A DNA stretch of 64,000 nucleotides from Lachnospiraceae bacterium (GTDB lineage: Bacteria; Bacillota; Clostridia; Lachnospirales; Lachnospiraceae): the NCBI GenBank assembly GCA_910575255.1, contig CAJTEM010000016.1, positions 57,119-121,118 of the forward strand. Reading direction: 5' to 3'. The notes beneath the pieces were generated by a model, which was given only the letters and a program-made list of their open reading frames with translations, did no database searches and had not been told where the DNA came from. Position 1 is the first letter of the stretch. Every line of letters begins with the position of its first letter. This document shows positions 31,936-40,043 of the stretch, one piece after another. Made by a program: the position numbers and the translations under genes.

Positions 31936-33309
31936 TCAGTCCGGCCACTGAACCTGCTTGATCTCCGGGTAGCGCTCCATGATTGCCGTCTCAAAATTGG
32001 ATTTTGCTCTGTCATAATCCACCTGTCCCTGCAGATAGTCGCTGAAGGAATTCTGAATCAGCTCCACGCAGCCCTGATCGTAGGCAGAGAGAGGCGCCAT
32101 GACAATATTCTCCGCAACCGGCGAGAAGTAGGCGAAGGCATTCTGACCGCCCAAAAATTCGGAAGCGAAATTTGCATCATCTTCTGCTGCCTGTCTCATA
32201 CTGCTCTGGGTATTGGTAAAGTCGGAAAAATCGCTGGAAATCTTTAACAGATTCTCCTTGTTTGCCGTCAATGCCAGAATAATATCCTTTACATGCTCCG
32301 GGTTGTCGGTGCCGGTACAGGCGTGGATGTAGGAGCCTCCCCAGTTGTATTCCTGAGGCGGGTTGGTCACTGCCCAGGCTCCGTTCTCCCCGTCCCAGTT
32401 GGGCTTTAAGGTAAAGTCAATGCCCCATGCCGGGAAAAGGAAGGCAAACACCTTGGAGGAGGAGCCCATGGCCTGATTCCAGTCTGCATTCCACTGCCCC
32501 TTGACGGTCTTATCCAGATACCCTGCGTCCAGCCACTCCTTTGAGTCATTGACCCAGTCCATGATCTTCTGATCCACCCGTACAACGATATCTCCCTGTT
32601 TTACCCACGGCTCGGTAATGCTGTTGCCGTACAGGCGGAAGGTATCTGCATAGGAGGCAAAAGTATAGTAGCCTTTTGCGGCAAGCTCCCTGGCCGTGGC
32701 CTCCATAGTCTCCCAGTCCTTCACCTTCTCCCCAACCGCCTGAGGGTCATCGGTGCCGAACACATCCCTGGCAATATCCCGGCGGTATACCAAAAGCCCC
32801 GGACAGCACTGCCAGGTGGATCCTCTCTGAACCCCGTTCACATCCGATGCCGTCACCTTGGTAAATTCATACTGATCTGCTAAGTCCGTGGCCGGATCAA
32901 TTCCCAGATCTGTCAGGGGCATGGCCACATTTGCATCGATGTCCGTGTACTTATTTACATAATCGGTCTCGGACAGAAAGATATCCACCTTCCCGTCAGC
33001 GGAAACATCGGCCTGATTCAGCAATGCCTCATCCAGTTTCTGTTGATAAACCCCGTCCTGGTTGGGATTTACGATCCAGTGAATCTCCGTTCCGTCCTTT
33101 AGCTTGGTGATCGTGCCGTCCTTGGAAGTCTCCGCCACCTCCGGATAGACGGCCTCAACCCTTTCCTTAAATTCATTGTTCCAGCAGTAAATGTTGATGA
33201 CCTTGCCTTCACCCCCGTTTCCGCCGGAGCCCCTGGAGCCGCCACAGCCTGCCAGACAGCCGGCAGCCATGGCTGCTGTCAATAAGATGCTGACCACTCT
33301 TTTTTTCAT
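31936..33309 (-). CDS. ABC sugar transporter substrate-binding lipoprotein
   Basis: 457 residues starting at 33309, where AGGAGGG stands six bases upstream. A lipoprotein signal (MKKRVVSILLTAAMAAGCLAGC) has lipobox LAGC, followed by a Gly/Ser-rich linker. The mature part is a family-1 extracellular binding protein: INIYCWNNEFKERVEAVYPE near the start, WQCCPGLLVYRRDIARDVFG, and an aromatic-rich cleft (FPAWGIDF, EYNWGGSYIHACTG) suited to sugar stacking. It delivers substrate to the two permeases downstream. Transcription diverges from the GH94 genes at an AraC-like control region. Confidence 0.92.
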   Translation of the reverse strand: MKKRVVSILLTAAMAAGCLAGCGGSRGSGGNGGEGKVINIYCWNNEFKERVEAVYPEVAETSKDGTITKLKDGTEIHWIVNPNQDGVYQQKLDEALLNQADVSADGKVDIFLSETDYVNKYTDIDANVAMPLTDLGIDPATDLADQYEFTKVTASDVNGVQRGSTWQCCPGLLVYRRDIARDVFGTDDPQAVGEKVKDWETMEATARELAAKGYYTFASYADTFRLYGNSITEPWVKQGDIVVRVDQKIMDWVNDSKEWLDAGYLDKTVKGQWNADWNQAMGSSSKVFAFLFPAWGIDFTLKPNWDGENGAWAVTNPPQEYNWGGSYIHACTGTDNPEHVKDIILALTANKENLLKISSDFSDFTNTQSSMRQAAEDDANFASEFLGGQNAFAYFSPVAENIVMAPLSAYDQGCVELIQNSFSDYLQGQVDYDRAKSNFETAIMERYPEIKQVQWPD

Positions 33310-33358
33310 TGGAAAACCCTCCTTCTGACGTGTTTGTTTCACGTTTTTTCATGACCGC

Positions 33359-33520
33359 ATTATAGCGTAAATTATGCGGAGGGATATATTACGGATTTTA
33401 ACAAAATGTCAGATTTATGACTTCTTTTTCCATCTCCGGCCTTTTATGTCATAATTCTGATATTTTTTTCATATTTCTGATTTTCTTTCCCGCGGATTTT
33501 TTATATGATGCCTATATAAT
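33359..33520. promoter_or_regulatory. Divergent control region with three AraC-like operator repeats
   Basis: Two good -10 boxes face outward (TATAAT at 33359-33364 leftward, TATAAT at 33515-33520 rightward), but neither has a recognisable -35, the mark of activator-dependent promoters. Three copies of a motif like ATGTCATAATTCTGATATT are present: 33446-33464 and 33466-33484 in direct orientation with a 20-base period, and 33405-33423 inverted. AraC-family dimers bind such two-turn direct repeats next to the -35 position. The AraC-type gene at 38817 is the obvious candidate. Confidence 0.7.
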
Positions 33521-33610
33521 GCTTTTCATACATATTCTCTGCAGACTTTGCCGTACACCGCACAGCTGCGCCGTCTGCGACAGCAAAAAAACATGAAAGG
33601 AGCAGAAAGC

Positions 33611-36316
33611 TTGAGTACTTTAAAATTTATGGATGAACAGGGGAGTTTTCTTATAGAGCAGCCGGAAAATATCAGCTGCCTGTACTTTCCTCTTGCCTCG
33701 GTGACAGGACTGAAAAGCTCTGTCACGCCCAATCTCGGAGGAGATGCAAAAATCGACCAGGAAACTTTTCTTTTAGAGCCTGTGAGTGCGGAGAACCTTC
33801 ACAACAACCGGTCTGTCCGAAACTTCTGGTGTGTTTTGGACGGCAAGCAGGTCTGGTCCGCCGTCGGAGCCTCCGCCTCCCAGGAAGCAGATCGTTTCTC
33901 ACCTTTGCAGGACAAAAGCGAGGTGAAAGCCGGCCTGATGTGGCATATGGTAAGCCGCTCTTCCCCAAGCTGCCGTCTGGCTTCCACAACGCTTTCCTTT
34001 ATTCCCCCGGATAAAAATGTGGAGATTCACTGCATTTCCATCACCAACCAGGCTGACATCTCCCGCCGTCTCACTGCCTATACCGCCGTTCCCCTCTACG
34101 GGCGCAGCGCCGACAACCTGCGGGATCACAGAAACGTAACCTCCATGCTCCACCGGATCCGGGTCTGTGACAGCGGAATACTGGTCAAACCCACCATGTC
34201 CTTTGACGAGAAAGGCCACCGCCCCAATCGCCGGACCTATTATGCCATGGGATATACCGGCCAGGGCAGTTTGCCGGAAAGCTTCTATCCAACAGTGGAG
34301 GATTTTATTGGGGAAGGGGGAACCTTTACCCATCCCCGGGCCGTATATGAGCAATATCCCGGACATCCCCCCAAAAGCTGTGCGGAGGGAAAGGAAGCCA
34401 TGGGCGCTTTCCGGTTTGAGACCGTTTCCCTGGCTCCCGGAGAAACGGCTGACTTCATTGTCCTTCTGGGAGTGGAAAATGAGGAAGAAGAAATCGCTGC
34501 CATAGCCCGGCAATATTGCACGGCAGAAAAGGTAAAAAAGGCTTTCCAGGATACCCGGGACTACTGGCAGAATCAGGTTCCTGCCTCTTTCCGCACAGGA
34601 AACAGGGATTTTGATGCCTGGATGAAATGGATCTGCTTTCAGCCTCTTCTGCGCAGACTGTTTGGCTGCTCCTTCCTGCCTCACCACGACTATGGCCGGG
34701 GCGGCCGGGGATGGAGAGACCTGTGGCAGGACTGCCTTTCCCTGCTGCTTATGGACCCCCGGGACGTGGGACAGATGATTGCAGCAAATTTTGGAGGGGT
34801 GCGCACAGACGGCACCAATGCCACTATTATCGGAAGCAGGGACGGCAGCTTTCTGGCCGACCGGAACGGAATCAGCCGGGTCTGGATGGATCATGCCCTC
34901 TGGCCCCTTATGACCACCCGTCTTTATATTGACCAGACCGGAGATATTGAGATCCTGAATCAGCCGGTTTCCTATTTTAAAGATAAGCAATGCATGCGGG
35001 GCGCGGAAACAGACCCTTTGTGGCAGGATAGCCAGGGAAACCTGCAGCTCACACAGGAAGGAGAGGTCTATAAAGGGACCATCCTGGAGCATCTGCTGAT
35101 CCAGCAGCTTACCGCCTTTTATGAGACAGGCAGCCACAATATCTGCCGTCTCCGTGACGCGGACTGGAACGATGCCCTGGACATGGCCTCCGAGCGGGGG
35201 GAAAGCGTGGCCTTCACCTGTGCCTATGCCGGCAATCTGAGAAGCCTGGCCGAAATGCTTTGCCTCCTGAAGCAGAAATCCTCCCTGGAGACGGTGGAAC
35301 TGATGGAAGAGGTGGAAATCCTTCTGGACAATGACCCGAAAAACTTTGATGATACAGGCAGAAAGCAGAAGCTGTTGACAGACTATGCCGCCAAATGCCG
35401 CCATACGGTAAATGGCAGACGCAAAGTCTTTTCCCTGTCATCCCTGGAAACAAATCTCATTCAGAAGGCCGAATGGCTGGCCGGATATGTGAGAACTCAT
35501 GAGTGGATTGACGGCGGAGAGGAAGGATGGTTTAACAGCTATTATGACAACCACGGCCGCGCCGTGGAGGGCTTCCGGCCGGATCATGTACGGATGATGC
35601 TGACCGGACAGGTATTCGCCATTATGGGCGGGGTGGCAAGCGAGCAGCAGATTCCCAAGATCATCAAAAGCGCCGACCATTATCTCTACCAGAAAAAGAT
35701 CGGCGGCTACCGTCTCAATACAGACTTTCATGAACAGAAATTCGACATGGGACGGATGTTCGGATTCGCCTACGGCGAGAAAGAAAACGGGGCCGTCTTT
35801 TCCCATATGACGGTGATGTATGCCAATGCCCTGTACCGCCGGGGCTTTGTGAGGGAAGGGTGGAAGGCCTTAAAAAGCCTTGCGGACACAGCCCTGGACT
35901 TTGACACCAGTCATATTTACCCCGGAATTCCCGAATATTTCCGCTCAGACGGACGGGGGATGTACCAGTATCTGACCGGTGCGGCCAGCTGGTATATGAT
36001 GACCATGATCACAGAAGTTTTCGGAATCTGCGGCAAGACGGGAGAACTGATGATCCGTCCCCGGCTTCTGGCAGAACAGTTTGACGAAGAAAACAAAGCC
36101 TCCCTTACCGTGCCCTTTGCAGGGAAGCTTCTGACCGTTATTTACGAGAATCCGCAAAGAAAGGATTATGGAGAATACCGGATCCGGGCAGCGGTTTGCT
36201 GCCAAAAGGCCTGCAGCACAGATCATGAGGGAAAGGATTCTTTTGTGATGATTCCCAGGAAATGGCTTGACGAGCTGCCGGAAAAAGCCCAGACAATCCT
36301 TGTGCAGCTGGATTAG
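33611..36316 (+). CDS. GH94-family glycoside phosphorylase (first of two)
   Basis: 901 residues if started at the TTG at 33611, eight bases after AAAGGAG; an ATG at 33593 is the alternative. The family cleaves beta-glucosidic bonds with phosphate, releasing alpha-glucose 1-phosphate. The N-terminal beta-sandwich spans roughly 1-300, and the (alpha/alpha)6 barrel carries the catalytic-acid motif RDADWNDALDM (Asp518) and GRGGRGWRDLWQDCLSLL. The C-terminal domain includes NGAVFSHMTVMYANALYRRGFV. It is most like the branch containing cellobiose/laminaribiose-type and related phosphorylases; acceptor specificity cannot be settled. It runs with a second GH94 gene 46 bases downstream. Confidence 0.85.
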   Translation: MSTLKFMDEQGSFLIEQPENISCLYFPLASVTGLKSSVTPNLGGDAKIDQETFLLEPVSAENLHNNRSVRNFWCVLDGKQVWSAVGASASQEADRFSPLQDKSEVKAGLMWHMVSRSSPSCRLASTTLSFIPPDKNVEIHCISITNQADISRRLTAYTAVPLYGRSADNLRDHRNVTSMLHRIRVCDSGILVKPTMSFDEKGHRPNRRTYYAMGYTGQGSLPESFYPTVEDFIGEGGTFTHPRAVYEQYPGHPPKSCAEGKEAMGAFRFETVSLAPGETADFIVLLGVENEEEEIAAIARQYCTAEKVKKAFQDTRDYWQNQVPASFRTGNRDFDAWMKWICFQPLLRRLFGCSFLPHHDYGRGGRGWRDLWQDCLSLLLMDPRDVGQMIAANFGGVRTDGTNATIIGSRDGSFLADRNGISRVWMDHALWPLMTTRLYIDQTGDIEILNQPVSYFKDKQCMRGAETDPLWQDSQGNLQLTQEGEVYKGTILEHLLIQQLTAFYETGSHNICRLRDADWNDALDMASERGESVAFTCAYAGNLRSLAEMLCLLKQKSSLETVELMEEVEILLDNDPKNFDDTGRKQKLLTDYAAKCRHTVNGRRKVFSLSSLETNLIQKAEWLAGYVRTHEWIDGGEEGWFNSYYDNHGRAVEGFRPDHVRMMLTGQVFAIMGGVASEQQIPKIIKSADHYLYQKKIGGYRLNTDFHEQKFDMGRMFGFAYGEKENGAVFSHMTVMYANALYRRGFVREGWKALKSLADTALDFDTSHIYPGIPEYFRSDGRGMYQYLTGAASWYMMTMITEVFGICGKTGELMIRPRLLAEQFDEENKASLTVPFAGKLLTVIYENPQRKDYGEYRIRAAVCCQKACSTDHEGKDSFVMIPRKWLDELPEKAQTILVQLD

Positions 36317-36362
36317 ACTGCCAAAACTCGCGGAAACAGGAACAGAAAGGATGGATATTATT

Positions 36363-38774
36363 ATGAACTACGGATACTTTGATAACCAAAACCAGGAATA
36401 TGTGATTCTCCGGCCGGACACGCCGGCTCCCTGGGTCAATTACCTGGGTTCTCCGGAATATGGGGCAATCATCTCCAACAATGCGGGTGGCTACAGCTTT
36501 GCCAAATCCGGAGCCAACGGACGGATTCTGCGTTACATTTTCAACCATTTTGATCAGCCCGGGCGGTATCTCTATCTTCGTGACAATGAGTCCAAAGACT
36601 ACTGGTCAGCCTCCTGGCAGCCTGTGGGAAAGGATCTGGAAAAATACAAAAGCAAGTGCTGCCACGGACTTGGCTATACCCGGATGGAGGCAGATTATGG
36701 GGGGATTCGTTCCCAAGCCCTGTATTACGTCCCTCTGGGAAAAAGCTATGAGGTGTGGTGTCTCTCCCTGTACAATACGTCCGAAGTTTCCAGAAAGCTG
36801 ACACTGACCGGCTATGCCGAGTTCACCAACCACGACAATTACGAACAGGATCAGGTGAATCTCCAGTACTCCCTCTTTATCTCCCGTACACGGTTTGAAA
36901 AAAACCGGATTGTGCAGCAGATTCACGGCAACCTGGACACCCTCTCCTCGGAGGAACAGGTAGACCAGAAGAATGTGACTGAAAGATTCTTCGGCCTGGC
37001 AGGGGCAGAGGTCTCCTCCTATTGCGGAGACAAGGAACATTTTCTTGGAAGATATCACGGCTACCAAAATCCCCAGGGAGTGGAATCCGGTCATCTGGGA
37101 AATATGCTCAGCTACAATGAAAATTCCTGCGGCGCACTATCCTGCCAGATCACCCTTGCTCCCGGAGAGCAAAAAACCATAGCCTTTTTCCTGGGCGCCC
37201 AGCCCTCCCGAAGCGCAGAAGAAATCCTGACTGCCTACAGCGATCCGCGCAAGGCATCCGACAGAGAACTGGCTGAACTAAAAGCCCACTGGCAGGAAAG
37301 GCTGGGACATTTCCGCGTCAGCACCCCCTGCCCGGAATTTGACACCATGATCAATACCTGGAATGCCTACAACTGCTTCATGACCTTCACCTGGTCCCGG
37401 GCCGCCTCCTTTATCTACTGCGGGCTGCGCAACGGCTACGGCTACCGGGATACTGTGCAGGATATCCAGGGCATTATCCACCTGGCCCCGGACATGGCAG
37501 CCGGGAAAATCCGCTTCATGCTTTCTGCCCAGGCAGCCAACGGCGGCGGGCTCCCCCTTGTAAAGTTCACCCACTGTCCCGGCCGGGAGGACACCCCGGA
37601 CGATGCCTCCTACCGCCAGGAAACCGGCCACCCCGCTTACCGCGCAGACGATGCCTTATGGCTGTTTCCCACCATCTGGAAATATATCGCAGAGACCGGC
37701 GCCATGGAGTTTATGGACGAGGTAATCCCCTTTGCCGATCAGGGAGAAGGAACCGTCTATGAGCATTTGAAACGCGCCATTGATTTTTCCCTTCACCATC
37801 TGGGGCCCCACGGAATGCCGGCAGGCCTGTACGCAGACTGGAACGACTGCCTGCGCCTGGGCGCAAACGGAGAATCCTCCTTTGTGGCCATGCAGTTTTA
37901 CTATGCCATGTCTTTGTTAAGAAAATTTGCACAATACAAAAATGACACCGCTTACGAGAATTATCTCAGAACAAAGCAGGAAGAAACCGCCCATATCATC
38001 CAAAACTTCTGCTGGGATCAGGATCGTTTTATCCGGGGCTACACGCAGGCCGGAGAACGAATCGGAGCGGCAGCCGACCCGGAAGCGAATCTGTGGCTGA
38101 ATCCCCAAAGCTGGGCCGTCATCAGCGGACTGGCCACCCGGGATCAGGCAAAACTGGCTCTTGACAATGTATGGCAGCGACTCAACACAGAGTACGGCGC
38201 CCTGCTGATGGACCCGCCCTACCACGCCCATGCCTTTGACGGCGCCCTGGCTGTGATCTACAATCAGGGGACCAAAGAAAACGCCGGGATCTTCTCCCAG
38301 TCCCAAGGCTGGCTGGTTCTGGCCAAGGCACTGTGCGGCCAGGGTGACCACGCCTTTGCCTGCTTTATGGAAAACGCCCCCTCTGCATGGAACGACCGGG
38401 CAGAGATCCGCCGCCTGGAGCCTTATTGCTACGGTCAGTTCACCGAGGGGAGAGACAGCCGTCACCCGGGACGTTCCCACGTCCACTGGCTGACCGGCAC
38501 CGCCTCAACCATGATGGTAGGATGCGTTGAGGGAATCCTGGGAATCCGCCCCGACCTGGATGGCCTTTCCCTCTCCCCCGCCATTCCCAAAGCCTGGGAC
38601 CACTTGGAAATCCACAAGGACTTCCGCGAAAAGCACCTGCATATTGTGATTGACAACCCCCACGGACGGGAATCCGGCTGGGAAACCCTGACAGTAAACG
38701 GCCGTCCTCTGACAGAGCCCTATATTCCCGCTGCTATTCTGGAAAAAGAAAACGAGATCCACTTAACCCTCTGA
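36363..38774 (+). CDS. GH94-family phosphorylase (cellobiose/chitobiose phosphorylase-like)
   Basis: 803 residues; the ATG at 36363 follows AGAAAGGATGG. The start MNYGYFDNQNQEYVILRPDT and PWVNYLG, SNNAGGYSF and YLYLRDNES are strongly shared with cellobiose and N,N'-diacetylchitobiose phosphorylases. The catalytic acid is Asp492 in YADWNDCLRLG, the same position I recall for the Vibrio chitobiose enzyme, and GYRDTVQDIQGI is the companion phosphate-site motif. Length fits that branch. No N-acetylglucosamine genes are near and the neighbours are glucoside-type, so a beta-glucan disaccharide is the more likely substrate. It is cytoplasmic and saves ATP by yielding glucose 1-phosphate. Confidence 0.88.
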   Translation: MNYGYFDNQNQEYVILRPDTPAPWVNYLGSPEYGAIISNNAGGYSFAKSGANGRILRYIFNHFDQPGRYLYLRDNESKDYWSASWQPVGKDLEKYKSKCCHGLGYTRMEADYGGIRSQALYYVPLGKSYEVWCLSLYNTSEVSRKLTLTGYAEFTNHDNYEQDQVNLQYSLFISRTRFEKNRIVQQIHGNLDTLSSEEQVDQKNVTERFFGLAGAEVSSYCGDKEHFLGRYHGYQNPQGVESGHLGNMLSYNENSCGALSCQITLAPGEQKTIAFFLGAQPSRSAEEILTAYSDPRKASDRELAELKAHWQERLGHFRVSTPCPEFDTMINTWNAYNCFMTFTWSRAASFIYCGLRNGYGYRDTVQDIQGIIHLAPDMAAGKIRFMLSAQAANGGGLPLVKFTHCPGREDTPDDASYRQETGHPAYRADDALWLFPTIWKYIAETGAMEFMDEVIPFADQGEGTVYEHLKRAIDFSLHHLGPHGMPAGLYADWNDCLRLGANGESSFVAMQFYYAMSLLRKFAQYKNDTAYENYLRTKQEETAHIIQNFCWDQDRFIRGYTQAGERIGAAADPEANLWLNPQSWAVISGLATRDQAKLALDNVWQRLNTEYGALLMDPPYHAHAFDGALAVIYNQGTKENAGIFSQSQGWLVLAKALCGQGDHAFACFMENAPSAWNDRAEIRRLEPYCYGQFTEGRDSRHPGRSHVHWLTGTASTMMVGCVEGILGIRPDLDGLSLSPAIPKAWDHLEIHKDFREKHLHIVIDNPHGRESGWETLTVNGRPLTEPYIPAAILEKENEIHLTL

Positions 38775-38791
38775 AAACAGCCCATAAAGCA

Positions 38792-38814
38792 AAGCCGCCT
38801 TAAAAAGGCGGCTT
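38792..38814 (-). terminator. Intrinsic terminator between convergent GH94 and AraC genes
   Basis: A 10-bp stem (38792-38801 with 38805-38814) with a three-base loop, followed by TTTGCTTT on the minus strand and CCTTATT on the plus strand. It probably serves both genes. Confidence 0.7.
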
Positions 38815-38816
38815 CC

Positions 38817-39593
38817 TTATTGTTCCCGTTCTCCCTCTGTTCCTGTCTCAATATCCCATCGAAGTGCATGATGCAGATCCCTGAACTTTTTCGGCGTCAT
38901 CCCCACCAGTTCCTTAAACTGCTGGATAAAATGACTCTGGGACGAAAACGACAGCCGATTGGCAATGTCAATCATCGAATACTCACTGTACTGCAAAAGG
39001 TTCTTCGCCATCTCAATCTTCTGCCTGCGGATATATATGCTGACCGAATCTCCGGTCTCCTTCTTAAAAAGCCGGGACAGATAGCTGGCCGACACCCCCA
39101 GCACATCTGCCAGATCCTCAACCGTAATCCTCTCCTTTACATGAGCATAAATATACTCCTTACAGATATTAATATGCCTGGAATTCGTATCACTCCGGCA
39201 GATTCTGCGCATTTTTTCCGTATAATCCAAAACCATGGCGTCATGGAGCTCCCGCACTTCCTCTATGGTGCGGACATCATCCAGCTTCTGAATATAAAAA
39301 TCACTCATCCGAAAGGCCAGCTCCAGCTCCATCCCCTTCTGCTTGCACAAACGGGTCACCATGGCTGTGGTAATGACAAAGTGGTATTTCAGATTGGTGA
39401 CCGGATCTTTGGAAAGTACCCCGACCCTCTCACTGTCTAAAAACCGCTCCTGTTTACAGTTCTTTTTCACTGCGTCCAAATCCCCGTTGGTCACTGCCTG
39501 ATAAAACAGAAATTCTTCGGTGAGAGGCCTGTGCTCCACCTCATCCATCTCATCCTCAGCCTCCAGAAGAAGCCACTCATCCTGATATGCCAT
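38817..39593 (-). CDS. AraC-family regulator of the oligosaccharide locus
   Basis: 258 residues. The C-terminal 100 residues contain two HTH motifs: VEDLADVLGVSASYLSRLFKKETGDSVSIYIRRQKIEMAKNLL and MIDIANRLSFSSQSHFIQQFKELVGMTPKKFR. The N-terminal part is a helical domain without an AraC sugar-binding barrel (FYQAVTNGDLDAVKKNCKQE, followed by KYHFVITTAMVTRLC), as in the YesN-like group without its receiver. It faces the GH94 genes tail to tail. Its likely targets are the repeats at 33405-33484 between the importer and phosphorylase arms. How it senses sugar is unclear. Confidence 0.85.
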   Translation of the reverse strand: MAYQDEWLLLEAEDEMDEVEHRPLTEEFLFYQAVTNGDLDAVKKNCKQERFLDSERVGVLSKDPVTNLKYHFVITTAMVTRLCKQKGMELELAFRMSDFYIQKLDDVRTIEEVRELHDAMVLDYTEKMRRICRSDTNSRHINICKEYIYAHVKERITVEDLADVLGVSASYLSRLFKKETGDSVSIYIRRQKIEMAKNLLQYSEYSMIDIANRLSFSSQSHFIQQFKELVGMTPKKFRDLHHALRWDIETGTEGEREQ

Positions 39594-39690
39594 CTTAAGT
39601 CCCTCCCATATCTTTTAACCCTTGTGATTTAAGTTTACCACATTTCTCTTTTGTAGGACAGAGAATTTTAACTGATTAGGGGCAGGGTGA

Positions 39691-40001
39691 GTTACTTTTC
39701 ATGGGCAATGTCAGTAAGTTAAGAAATCGCGAAGCACAGCCAGGGAAACGGGGAGAGCAGCCATCAGAAATGGTTTGCGAATTTTGACTTTGCAGAGATT
39801 TAGAAGTCCTTAAATTTCTGAATTTTCGTTTCGTTTTTAGCAAAAATCGGAAATTTTAGGAATTCTTGATCTCGAAACCGGAAAAAGCAGCAAACCATTT
39901 CTGATGGCTGCTCTCCCCGTTTCCTTGGCGTACCTTTCAGAAACGCTTAACTAACTGACATTGTTTCATGGGGATATTCCGAAAGGTACGCTCTGGAAAA
40001 A
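39691..40001. repeat. Palindromic intergenic repeat, copy C (full type 1) plus a solo end
   Basis: Starts GTTACTTTTCATGGG, then CAATGTCAGTAAGTTAAG, and closes CTTAACTAACTGACATTG at 39963. Inside, arms ACGGGGAGAGCAGCCATCAG and CTGATGGCTGCTCTCCCCGT pair perfectly. The roughly 100-base core also folds on itself (GAGAT/ATCTC, AGAA/TTCT, TCCTTAAATTTC/GGAAATTTTAGGA), giving one long hairpin. Immediately after it TTTCATGGGGATATTCCGAAAGG begins a truncated second element whose end merges with the terminator of the surface-protein gene. It fills the AraC/surface-protein gap. Confidence 0.88.
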
Positions 40002-40034
40002 GGGATGAGAGAACATCTGTCATTCTCTCATCCC
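39997..40034 (-). terminator. Intrinsic terminator of the large surface-protein gene
   Basis: A 12-bp stem (40002-40013 with 40023-40034) with T-tract on the minus strand, ten bases after the gene's stop. The T-tract is the repeat-family sequence CCTTTTTCCAGAGCG. Confidence 0.85.
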
Positions 40035-40043
40035 CTCCATTCC

